Assembly (NCBI GenBank): GCA_030490835.1
Contig: CM059977.1
Coordinates: 26,083,335-26,147,334, forward strand
Origin: Annona cherimola
Taxonomy: Eukaryota; Streptophyta; Magnoliopsida; Magnoliales; Annonaceae
Length of the DNA: 64,000 nt
Direction of reading: 5' to 3'
Position 1 is the stretch's first letter; the number at the start of each line of letters is the position of its first letter. The notes under the pieces were generated by a model, which was not told the DNA's origin, did not search any database, and saw only the letters and a list, made by a program, of their open reading frames with translations. A program made the translations under genes and the position numbers. Positions 1-11,233 of the stretch are shown here, one piece after another.

Positions 1-1738
1 AAATTTTGAAATAAACGAGGATTGAAATAGAAAGGTTGTAAAAAAAAAAAAAAAAAAAACTTTTGATGTGCATCATGCCTAACCAAAGGATTTAGAACTC
101 AGAAATTGCTTCCTGCAAGGCCATGACGGTGGGCAGTACATCCCGTCTTGGAAAGATGATGCTATACTTTTATCTTTCCACGTTGGAAAGCCTGAGGTGG
201 CGCGCGCGTTGTTGCCTTGTATCTTTATTTTCAGGCCATGCAATTCAACATCGTGCAACAAAGTTTGAATGATCCAAACCGTCCGTATATTTATTTATGA
301 ACTTCGTCCTAACATCGCCATTAGCTGTTTTACTTTTAGCATGTAAGGATGTCTTCTGTTGCACTACCAATTGCAACAAACCTCTTCGTCTCCTTTTTAA
401 GCGTCCTTATTATGACTTTTAAATCATTACTTCAATCTTTCTCAATTACATAACTTTTTAATTATCTACTTTTTAATCATTCACACTTATTTTTTCAACC
501 ATTCGTTTATTTCTTAAAATATAATCCTGACATACTCTAATTTTTTTAAAAAAGGGGTCTTAGGGAGAATTTTTTTCACTTTTTAACGAATCTTTTAATA
601 TAATTTGATATTTTAATTTTTCATAATTAATTATACTTTCAATCATTTTCACATATTTTCATACGTTATTATATTTACTTTTAATCATTATTCCCATTTT
701 ATCATATCACTTTTTTTTTTCAAGGGTTTTACTTATTTCTTCTCTACCACTTTTTCCTTTTATCCTTTGGCAATATGATAAAAGGAAATTTTTTTCCTTT
801 CTGTTTCACACTATTTTAATATAATTTAACATTTTAATTGTTACTTTTTATATTATTATTTATACCGAACACACTCAGCAGTCCACATTCAAGGAACTGA
901 AGACGGCAAAAAGCAACAGGGGCGCAAAGAACGGAGGACATCGGGGAATAAAGAAACATAAGATTACTTTTAAAAAAAAAAAAAAAAAAAGATAACAATT
1001 AAATAGTCAAATTAGCTGCAAATAGTTATATATTACGATGTAGGAAACAGAATAAAAGCAGTTCTACTTCCCTCGTGCGGTTGTGCATAAGAAGGCTTGT
1101 ACCTCTTTTTAGCTGCAAATTTGCACAATGGACATACCCAGTCACACGTTATTAATATTTTACAACTGGAAAATTTCTTCTATTCCTTCACGTTGTCATT
1201 TTAAATGAAATTGAAATTATAACAGCTTCTCTCTTTTCTACTCTCTTTTCTTTTCTTTTTTTCCTTTTCCATCGTTTTCTGCAATCTCATATGCAATCTC
1301 ATATCCTGTGCTTTCTAATCGGCCGTAAGGAGTCTAGAAATTTTGAACATAACATCAACTTTTGGGGGGTGTGGCCCCCCAAATTATTGAAATCGTGAGA
1401 CGATGGCCAAGATTGAGAGAATTCTTGTGGATCGGAACCATCTAAAATTCGCGAAATTTTTTATTACTGGCATCAGATAACCCTTTTTTCAGCGCTTTTG
1501 GCTTTAGCTTTCTGTTTGTGAATGCCAGAACATTGCCGAATCAGTGGGCACGTGCTTGGCCGGTTGGCCGAGTTGGAGGTTCCAGGGCATATTCGGCGAT
1601 CCATCTGCAATTTAATTTAGTCCCACCGCAAGCAAGCTTCTATATGAAGGTTTTGAATGTCTGTTTGATCAATCCATCTCCTTCAAAAGTCAAAATAATA
1701 GAAAATATTAGTTGCAGATTGTCATACCAATAAAAGAA
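1..1738. other. Intergenic, no gene recognised
   Basis: No open frame with recognisable protein similarity was found on either strand. The stretch is AT-rich with long A-runs near 40-58 and 970-990. It contains a degraded copy of the ~270-bp MITE family (about 545-738, listed separately) and a weaker related patch at 410-540. Confidence 0.6.
545..738 (-). mobile_element. Degraded MITE, family A
   Basis: The block reads, in reverse orientation, like the ~270-bp element seen more cleanly at 53616-53902 and 58646-58927. It shares the run of TAATTA/ATTAAAA segments, the TTTTCAATCATTT-like motif and the CATATCAC(A)TT motif. The ends are too eroded to define terminal repeats. Membership in the family rests on reading the sequences side by side by eye. 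Confidence 0.45.
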
Positions 1739-2854
1739 TGAATAATTTGCAGATACATCTATATAGTTTGACGCTAATTGCATATATACTTACATAGTTT
1801 TATGAATTGCATATTATCCTAATATAATTTCATAGAAATTGCTTATATACCCATGTTAACCGGTGGCATCTAATGGAAATAAAGAGCCTGTTAAATAAAA
1901 TTCTCCATTCCAAAATTACCCTTGATTGTGAAGCACATATAACATGCCATCCAAAATTCAAAAAACGCAAATCTCATCTCAAAAAATTCAAAATATGAAC
2001 GGGTGATATAAGCAGTACAAATAGGTAGGGACATTTGTAAAATGTAAAAATCTCAACACGAATTTCTACCCTTCAAACCACCCGGAAAATCCGTAAAAAT
2101 AAACCGTAAACATAATTTTTTAATTGGACATTTCTTCCATTCAAAACACTAAAAATCCACCAAAACAAACTGTTAAAATCATTTTTAACCGTACGTTTCT
2201 ACGATTGAAATTATTCAAACATTAATGAGGAGCACCTATAGTATTCTTCATTATTCGGCCGCCAATCATCCAAAAGATGAAATGCCTATGCGCCACTGCT
2301 TAATGGGTTGAAGATGGGCTACAATTTAAGCTACACCTAAGAAGATATGCTGTCGGTCTTAAAGTTTTTGCACCATTTTTTATCTAGCGGATTTGATCAA
2401 CAGATCAACGGCTCAAATGGCTGGATCTGAAAGAATATGGACTCAGGACACGGTGGTTTTCACAGCCATCTGTTGGTCGGAGCCTGAGAAGATGCACGAA
2501 CCGAAAATTTTTTGCTTTATTCGGGCAGCCATTGATGGAGATAAAAAACAACGGATTTTTTCCCTTCGTCTAGCAGCCATGGTTGGCCCTTTCATTATGA
2601 AAGATGAGAAAAAATTGGTAGTGTAGAGGACTATTTCAATTTGTGCATATGCAGACCAAATTTTACAATAATTTTTGTCATTAACCAATTTTCCAAGACA
2701 AATATTAACCATTGTTGACAGCAAAGACGTCTCATGGGTATGCATATAATTTTGGTCAAACTATGTAAGAGTAATATGTAATTCGTGAAACTCTATGGAT
2801 ATATTTGCAATTAGCATCAAACTAAGTGGATATATTTGCAATTTACCCATAAAA
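1739..2854. mobile_element. Non-autonomous element with ~115-bp inverted ends
   Basis: The stretch 1739-1855 is repeated, inverted and with perhaps 75 percent identity, at about 2740-2854. Both ends carry the pattern AATTTGCA...AGTTTGA(C/T)GCTAATTGCA...GAATT(G/A)CATATTA. Long terminal inverted repeats of this kind are typical of Mutator-like and related DNA transposons. The internal 880 bp has no transposase and no convincing ORF. The family assignment is open and no target duplication could be fixed. Confidence 0.6.
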
Positions 2855-5800
2855 CATTTCAAAATTATATTATAGGCTGATTTGGCATACGTAATATGAA
2901 ACGCAAATCAACCAGAAGCTTTATAATGAAGAGCTATTTGTAGTTACCTCTCAATCTTTTTGTAAGCTTGTAATTTTCTCCCGTAATCGTCAGCTTAACA
3001 AAAACATCCCACTTACGCATTGTAATACGTAATAACGAGGGCAAGTGGGGTTGATCTAGAATGTGCAAGTGGGTTGGATTGGAGTCAAGTCCACTATACG
3101 TCTCTGATCATTTCTAGGCTGGTTACAGAATCTGATTAAATTTGACTAAGGGGTGCGTTTGCAAACGAAGTTCACAAATGAGAGTCTTTTTGCAAAATTA
3201 GTAGTGGTGCATAAATTTCACAGAAGCCCCAAGGATGAGGATAGAAATGTAAATGACCCAATGTTTTATTTTGTATTATACCCGGTGAATTAATTGGGAT
3301 ATTGAGACCATTAAAAAAGTTCAACTTGCATAACGTACGAAACTTACTGATCAGCGTGGTAAGATTTTGATGTGTCACCCATTTTGGGCCCACCTTGATG
3401 ATTAAGTTAAAATATTATCTATTCATTTTGTTTTAAATGTTTTGTTTAAAGATGGTACTAGAAGATCATTTCAATCAAATTCTTTTTTATTGGCATTTGT
3501 ACAATGCAAAATCTTCATATTACATTCAAGCACATTTATAAAAAAGACAACAGACTCTTATCTTATTATCAGTGGAGACAACATGCTCCCTTTTATCCTC
3601 AAAGGGCTCCACGATCAACTAGGTACAACTTGGTTGGCCATTTCAATCAAAATCTTAAGGGGTCGTACTTGTTAAAATTGTGTATAATTACCAAAAATGG
3701 TTAGATCCATTCACAGTGCATCAAAATGTAATAATAATTTATGGAAACATTTATCTACCTAGTAATAATATTTTAGATGCCTAACATACAACGTTAGAAT
3801 TTGTACATAAATCAAACCATTATGTTACTTTAATTTTATACATTTCAAATGGCCCTCCCTTAATTTTATGCGTTTCAAAATGGGGCCTCTTACACATCTC
3901 TGACTTTTTTTTTTTTTTTTTTTTGATAAAGCACACATCTCTGACTTTAGGAAAGTGTTTCCTAGTTAAAACAGATTGGGGAGATTGAATTTTGATGCAA
4001 CATCAACATAGGGCTAAAATGGGGGTGGCATACGAGATCTTCACTAGTACTACCAGCACTTAAGTAGTCACTCGTGTCAAAAAAGTGCAATGGAAAATAA
4101 ATTAGCAAAAAAGTAATAAAGAAAGAAATTACAAATTAGTAGGTGAAATGTCACATAAATCTAAAAAATGTGTAAAAAGTGGCTACTATTCCTCTTTGTA
4201 GTATAGCTTAACAACTCATGAATAGTGGCAAGACTAAATCAAGCCATTATGGCAGGAAGAAACTTCTGTGGAGATAAAGATTGATGGATATCGGACACAA
4301 TAATTTGTTTTATCTGGGTATTGCAGTGGGAGATTAGGCAGCGGTGCCTCACCAACGTTCCAATCCGTATAATGTGGTGGTTGGTAAGTTCTTAATCAGA
4401 CTAACTACCGGCCCATTTACAAAATTAACTCCGGCTTTGTTTGGCATTGCTTAACATTGGAGGCTTTCACTTCTGCGAAATTTCTTATATTCAAACAACG
4501 ATTCAAATATGTGTTAAGTTTTGTGTAATCATGGATTCCCCCCCATAAATGCAGGCCCAAATGACACCTCTGTAAATAACAGAGGGCGACGGGGCAAGAT
4601 GGACCAATCAAATCAATCAGCACTGCTACACAGTAAGTCAGTAACGCACCCAAACAGAACTTATTATCATCTAATCTATCTATGAAGTCCATGGTCATGA
4701 ATTCCAATGCATTCCAATTGGTGTTTTTCCATGGTTTTTACCAGTAGCTAATTAGAGATGAACCAGGTTGCAAGGCAGAACTAGATCATGTAAGTTGCAT
4801 TGCAAGATAAGCTTACATGAAATGAAAAGGCCAACCGCATGAATGGGACTTCGCAAATCAGTATCACCAGCAATAACAGCAAAACTGGTCTTTAACTCTA
4901 CTCAGTACCAACCGCTTGTTTCCCAACCACAAAGCTATACAAGCATAAAGCTGAAATTTTTTATGTGGCAGCTATGAAATTATAGTCATTAAAAGCTGTG
5001 TATGATTACTGATTTTCATGAAACACATTGAAACTGGCAACTACATAGAATTCATCATATTTATGCACTTAATGTGCCTCGAGGAACGAAAAAAGCAAGA
5101 ATAATTTAAAACATTGATCCCAATACAAACAGCACAATCATAGTTGAATGGAATGAGATGCAAGTGCACTTTCTTCGATGATTTTCCTACATTCAGAAAT
5201 AGTTTATACAGGAGAGGCAGGTTGATTATTTCACTCTAAAACCTGACAAATGAGAAGTGCCTTTTACCAAGACAAAATCATTCTGGGAGTGGCTTGGAAA
5301 TGAAACTGCCCTTGTTTTTTTGTCCTGATTGGAAGTGGGAGAAAGAAGCAGCTCTGATAATTATCAGATATCAAATCCAAATCCAGGTGAAAAGGACTTG
5401 AGGATAACTGGAAAAATGAAGTTCTATTTGAGATGGTTTTATGACCAGTCCCGGCATATGCACCAATGCACTATTCCAACATGTAGAACGATTGAAGGTT
5501 TCTGGTAAGACGAGTGATCCAAAACAAATGTTAGGACCACTTGGGTCTATACAAATGGTTATTTGCACATATTTTTGAAGTTATTTTTCTACATCTAAAC
5601 CATTTAAAATATAAACTAGTATTATATTTATGATACAAAAAATCATTTCGATTAGAAACTTATATGCTATAAATATTTAACATCATTTCACAGCGAATAT
5701 AAAACTGTTAAATTTTGAAAATAAACATGTAGTACTTAAAAATTTTCAAAATATTTCATTTTTGCATCATAGGTAAATGTATATGGATGAATATTATTAA

Positions 5801-6117
5801 TGATTTAGATAGTAAAAAACCATATGGCCAACGCTTCAAAGAAAACGTTTGGAAAGTCCAAACAGTTGGGTTTTAATCACTGCCTTTGTATCAACATATA
5901 GAAAATGGGGAAACTGAAAATTTTGATGGTTGCATACAACTCCATGAATTACTAAATTGGGTCAAAAGTTGTCTTCTATGTACAATCACCTCAGAGTGAA
6001 AGGATTATTTTCAGAATACATTTCCCATCAATATATGCACCCAAGTAACAAAAACACCAAGCATTTATGCACTTCATTAATTAATCTATATAGAGAGAAC
6101 TGAATTGGTCTGTATAA
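2855..6117. other. Intergenic, no gene recognised
   Basis: Six-frame reading gives only short frames with no family resemblance. A 96-codon minus frame at 4417-4707 has no homology that I can recognise. A T-run lies near 3906-3924. The 3' part (about 5900-6117) lies downstream of the minus-strand GTD-binding gene and may include its 3' UTR. Confidence 0.5.
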
Positions 6118-7152
6118 TCATCTCCAGGAATAAAACTGTTCCAATGTGCAATCAACCACTTCAGATTTATTTATTTCCCTGTATTTTGCTCTTCTATCAT
6201 CCTTACCTTCTTCCTCTTTGTTGTTCTCACTGCATGAATTTTCCTCAAACAACTCTTGCTGCATCTTTTTCCACTCTTTATCAACAGCACCTTTCTCCAG
6301 CTCATGCCTGGATATGATCCATTGAAGAGCCTGAATCACTTCGCTATCATAAAGCTGCTTCTGCTCAGCCATGCTGCGGTATAGGCGGGCTTCCGATTCT
6401 ATCAGATTCTTTTCATTCTGAAGGCGCTGAATCATCACCATTGCTTCATTGGCAGCAGATGCAGCAGCCAACCTTTCTTTCTCAAGTTCTAAATAACCTG
6501 CAATTCGACGCTCTCTCTCAATTCGAAGCACATTCTTTATCTTCCGAATATCATATTCTCCATCACAGCCGCTGAAATCTTCTTTATCTTCTGTTTCTTT
6601 GTCCTCTTCAAAAGATTCTTTTAGCTTATGAAAACCATTAAAATTCTCAAATTTACAGTCTGCTAACTCGACATTAGCCTCTGGACAAATACTAAAATCA
6701 CAAGTTGCGTCAAGGAACTCATCTTCGTTTCCTTCTAAACTTCCCGAATGTTTTGTTAAAATCTTCTTCGAGTTACTAAAACCACCATCAAAAGACAAAA
6801 CCTTTGGATCAAGGACAATGGCAGCTTCCTTCCCACAACAAAACCTCCGTCGCAATTCTACCAATTTGAGCCAAGACGTACCAAAGAATCTATGTACGCC
6901 CTTGTAATGAATTCCCAATTTGAAGAACTTCAGTCCCAAAACCAACACAAGGAACAGCACTGAAATGTTGTAGACTCCTTTAAAACCCTCAAACATCCAA
7001 GACCCACATCCAAATTCCCACTCATGAGATAGAAAGCGCATCGACGACCCAAACCCCATTTCTAGAGGGTCAGAATCACCGAAAAGAAAGAACCATAGAA
7101 TCCAGAAAACGAGCAACCCCAAAATCCGAATTGATGACTTCTGCTTATTCAA
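6118..7152 (-). CDS. FLOURY1-like GTD-binding (DUF593) membrane protein
   Basis: A single open frame of 344 codons. Two hydrophobic segments sit near the N-terminus (about residues 10-24 and 60-80), followed by an acidic linker. A coiled coil at about residues 200-295 (IRKIKNVLRIERERR, then LELEKERLAAASAANEAM) is the signature of the plant GTD-binding/DUF593 domain. This domain is known from maize FLOURY1, an ER protein-body membrane protein that binds zein, and from plant myosin-binding proteins. The length and two-segment N-terminus resemble FLOURY1-like proteins more than the larger MyoB family. The 5' end is unsettled: the frame opens without an ATG, the first in-frame ATG is at codon 32 (7059), and a donor-like GTATGT at 7416 with an acceptor-like AG before 7140 suggests a leader intron. 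The stop codon is at 6118-6120. Confidence 0.8.
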   Translation of the reverse strand: MNKQKSSIRILGLLVFWILWFFLFGDSDPLEMGFGSSMRFLSHEWEFGCGSWMFEGFKGVYNISVLFLVLVLGLKFFKLGIHYKGVHRFFGTSWLKLVELRRRFCCGKEAAIVLDPKVLSFDGGFSNSKKILTKHSGSLEGNEDEFLDATCDFSICPEANVELADCKFENFNGFHKLKESFEEDKETEDKEDFSGCDGEYDIRKIKNVLRIERERRIAGYLELEKERLAAASAANEAMVMIQRLQNEKNLIESEARLYRSMAEQKQLYDSEVIQALQWIISRHELEKGAVDKEWKKMQQELFEENSCSENNKEEEGKDDRRAKYREINKSEVVDCTLEQFYSWR

Positions 7153-7416
7153 TGATCATTTAGCTAAGTTCTTTAGAATGCAGTTAAGATACTGTCATTT
7201 TTGCTCCTTTACCATTGCAATGAGAACAGAGCTCGTAGAAGAGGGAGAAGAAACGAAACCCTGATTCCGTCTCTGTATTTTCCAGTTGCCACTCATTCAA
7301 AGCAACAAATGAAAACACGATGAATAGAAACAGAGGAGAAAAATCGACCCAGATGCTCCGATTCTGCACAATCTAATGCTCGGAAAACAGAACAAACAGA
7401 TGTAGAGAAGACATAC
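7141..7416 (-). other. Probable 5'-leader intron of the GTD-binding gene
   Basis: On the minus strand a good donor (CG|GTATGTC) lies at 7417/7416 and a plausible acceptor (TAAGCAG|AAG) at 7141/7140. The CT-rich sequence upstream to about 7700 looks like promoter and 5' UTR. Joining these sites would not put an upstream ATG in frame, so I read it as a UTR intron. A transcript would settle it. Confidence 0.4.
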
Positions 7417-7652
7417 CGAAGAAAACGGACTCCGGTCTTGATCATTTTGAGCGCAGAACCCCAAAATCACTCGATCCAAGTGAAAAAATCGACAGAGAAC
7501 GAAAACCCGTAATTCTCTTTTCCTTCTGTCTCCATCCAAGGAGAGGAGAAGGAGACGGTGGTGATTGGTCTTCCGTCTCTCCTATCCTTCTCCCCTGCTT
7601 TGAATTCGAAACGTTTTTCCTTGTATATCCGGAGAGATTTTTCCGTTTCCAA

Positions 7653-9983
7653 GTGCCGGCAAACGAGAGAGAGGGGTTGGGAAGGAAAACTGGGAAAGTC
7701 GGGAGTAACTTGATACTCCGGCGACTATGGTTGGTACTTGACTACTTGTACGCCTCTGGCGGAAGGCCTAAATAGTAAAGCGGGCATCATGCACGTGCCA
7801 TTTTTAGGTGACTTAGAGGCTCCAGATTTTGCGGCTATTAATACACATCTTATGTTTTAGAAGGTGATCTTCTGGTAAAAATTTATGTATAAGCTTAGCG
7901 GAAAAAGGCTCAATAAATTGTGGCTATAACTCATATTAATAGCGGTTTACATTCATCAATTGCCCGCATTTTAATGCTTGCGCATCATCTACCACGCATA
8001 TGATCGCATATGATCGTAACACTGCATATGATCGCAGCCCGTTAAAGTCCGAAGTATATATATCATAAGCTATATATTATTTATTTTTATTTTTTTTGCT
8101 CCCAAGCTCCTACTATTGCGTGTCCAAAATTAAGGGGATGTTTGGTAACATATAAGTCGTGGGAATTGTGGGATGAAATGAGAAGTAAGAAATGGAATAT
8201 TTTGATAATTGTGTGATTGATATGAAATGACAGGGATAAATTTGAAATAAATAGATTTGTTAGGAGATATTAATAGGAAAAATGATTGAAATATATGGAT
8301 AAAAGTGGAAAATATGATGATTGATTGTGAGATGATGGATCTCGAAAATCGTGTTTACCATGATTTTCCATTCCATGTTTTCCGAAAATATTACCAAACG
8401 TGCCCTAAAACTTCTATTTCTCCTGTCCTATTGCCCATGCTATTAATCTTCTAGCACTCTATAGATTTCGTACTTGTGAGTATCTGATCTCCTCTCGATA
8501 GGTTTAGAATTTTTTGTCCTTACAAAAGAGTCTGTCTTCCCTCTTAATAATGAGGCTTTCTCTCCTTCCCTTCCCTCCTGCCGCCCTCTCTCTCTTCCCC
8601 TCCTTCTCTGATCTCCCTCTCGATTAATCTTTCTCTATCAATCCTCCTCTCTCTCCTCAAATTTGTCACATTAGCCGCCATCGACAACATGTCTTGACTG
8701 GCTCTCATCTTAGCATGCTTGTCGCTTACCTCTCTCTCGCCATCAACGTTGTCACTGTCCAACTCAAGTGTCATTACCCAAATTAACATGTGTACTAGTG
8801 GGTTAGAAAAGTCGTAACTTTGGTAGTTTCATAATTACCATGTTTAATAGGAAGTGTGCTATTAGCCTATTATCATGTTTGGGCTGTATAATTTGGTGGG
8901 CACGTTGTTTCCTTTCAACAGTGCGCCCAATGTCCTGATCCATTTGGGTTAAAAGAGCTCCTTCCTAGGAATGAATGTGGATTATAACAATTCTTGAACT
9001 TTTACTTGACAACAGTTTTTAGTGTTAGTTAGCATGTAAGCATACTAACTATTAATGTAATTTTTAGCATGCTCACTAAGATAGCATGCTACATTTATAA
9101 CTATTATCTCGAGGTAGTTCATAGATTGTCCTTATCATCATTTCTCGAGAACAACTTCAGTCATTGACAGTTTGTCACCACTCCAACAAGTACAAGAGAT
9201 TGATTTATTATTATTTTAAATTCTCACTGTATAATATATTTAAGACATAATTTCAAATGTTTATATTCAAAATTATATTGAATAAAAATACTATTATGTA
9301 ATAAATGGCTAAAATTAAATTCTTCATGGCATATATTTTTATACTATAAATATGATTTATATGATCTGAAATGTTAAATATATTTTTAACTTGATGAATC
9401 TAAAAGTCGTTTTATATTTCATCAAAAAAGTCATTTTATATTGTTAAAAATATAGTGTGTTGTTTTTTTGTGAGATTGTATTAAATTTTGATTTATATGG
9501 TTTTTATCATGAACTATTAAGATGATATTTTTTTATTGTACAATATGATATTTTTTATTACATTTAAGCTCATTCACATGCGAGGCTACAAGCTCACTTC
9601 TATTATTAGAGGAGAGAAGATATCAGACTTCTCTCTATACTCACGGGAAATGAAGCTTTCATTTAAAAATAGACACGAGAAGCTACGCTCTCAAACAAAA
9701 TTCTCACTAAACTCACCATGTCGTAGGTGTGTTTGGTAAGATAAGAATATGTAAATTGATTTTTTTTAAAGAAATGTGACAGTGACGTTAGTGGATATGA
9801 AGTAAAATGAGAATAAACCTAAGTAATTGTGTAAAAAAATAAAATATAAAGATAATAATAAAAAAATACCATAGTAAGTAGCTAATATGTCAAATTAAAA
9901 TTTAAAACATATAATGGGTGAGGTGTAAAAAAACTTTAGCAAACTACCAAAGTTATCGAAAATATTACTTAGGGTAGCTTAGT
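7653..9983. other. Intergenic, with one MITE
   Basis: No gene was recognised. The stretch contains the promoter side of the minus-strand GTD-binding gene, three GCATATGATCG repeats at about 7997-8035, a MITE at 8133-8406, and a CT-rich stretch at 8560-8680 whose reverse frame gives only low-complexity Arg/Glu sequence. A degraded MITE-A-like patch lies at about 9728-9935. Confidence 0.5.
8133..8406. mobile_element. MITE with TTTGGTAA terminal inverted repeats
   Basis: The element starts GGGGATGTTTGGTAA and ends TTACCAAACGTGCCCT, an imperfect ~15-bp terminal inverted repeat about 270 bp apart. There is no coding capacity. Its AT-rich, GA-patterned interior differs from the family-A MITEs elsewhere in the window. 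Confidence 0.65.
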
Positions 9984-11233
9984 TAGGGGTGTTAATGGTT
10001 GTAGTCAATTCGCCAACCCACTCATCCTACCCGTTTATCAATGAGTTTTAGTTGAGATTTTAAATAAATAGTTTATGATCAATCAATTTGTTTAACCATT
10101 TAAGTAAATAAACGGATTATGATTTAAATTTTACAATCCGTCAACCCGTTTAATAATCCGTTTAATCTGTATAAACTGTTCAACCCGTATAACTTGTTTA
10201 ATGTTAGCGGTATAAATATATATATCTAACCTAATTTTTTATTCTTCCGCTCGTATTCTCACCGCCCCCTTCATTCTCCCGTATTCCCGCCGCACCCTTT
10301 CATTTTCCCGCTCCAAGCCTTCTGCCCTTACCCAAAACCCATTCGCTCTACATCAGTTTGATGATCTGCAATCTTTGAAACAACATCGCCCATATCTTCT
10401 TTCCCAATCATTGCAAGATTTGGTCGAATGCCTTTCATCTGCCAATCTGCCTTTGTTACTTGTCGAGATTTGTCTGCTTCCCTCCCACCTCCCTTGTCAG
10501 CCTGTCTCACCAACGACTGTTGCCTCCCAAATCCCCACGTCCTACAATCTTCCTAGTTCCTACTGGCTGTCACTATTCCATGTTTGATGCTCTTCCTTGC
10601 ATCGATGCTTCCTCTCTCTTGTAATTTGCCTGTTGCTACTGGCACTTCAGCTAAACAGCCTACTCCTTCTCCTTCTTCTGTGCTCTTAGTAAGACATCTC
10701 TCCCTCTCCCGTTCTCTCTCTTTCATGCCTTTCTATATCTGATTTCTCTCATAAATTAAGGCTCTCTCTCCTTAGATATGTTTCTAGATGCTCTCTCATT
10801 GTCACTGGCACCACTGCTACCACCTCCAACTTGTCATTGACAAGTACATTATTTTGCCGGTTTTGGAGCTTCTTATTCAATGGCTTTTACTTGCTGATTA
10901 TTCATATATGGGCTTGAATGGCTGTGAATGGTGTATACTTTATGTTATTTCTTGTTACATTTGATATATAATTAGGTATTGCATATGGTCGAATAATGTT
11001 AACTTTTGAGTTATCTAATCTTTTCGAGCTTTATTTAAGATAAATAACAATAAATTTGGTCATATACACAACCTATTAACAACCCGCTAACTCATTTATT
11101 AAATAGGTTGTAAATGGGTCAGGATTAAGATTTTTTAAATGAGTTAATAAACGGATTAGGGTTGAAATATTTTAAATGAGTTTGGATTAGGATTAGACTT
11201 TAACCCATCCAGCTCGATTCGATAACACCCCTA
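9984..11233. mobile_element. Non-autonomous hAT-like transposon, 1.25 kb
   Basis: The left end TAGGGGTGTTAA and right end ATAACACCCCTA form a short terminal inverted repeat. The flanks AGCTTAGT and AGCTCAAT agree at 6 of 8 bases, as expected for an aged 8-bp target duplication of the hAT superfamily. Subterminal regions repeat CCCGTTTAA-like motifs. The interior (about 10240-10870) is more GC- and CT-rich than the ends and encodes no transposase. It could be a captured gene fragment. Confidence 0.65.

Noticed and set aside
4417..4707. 96-codon minus-strand frame
   Set aside because: No recognisable domain, unusual composition and no gene context. Most likely chance.
7297..7652. Two minus-strand frames upstream of the GTD-binding gene as extra coding exons
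   Set aside because: The donor at 7416 does not connect either frame to the downstream coding frame in phase, so this looks like UTR.
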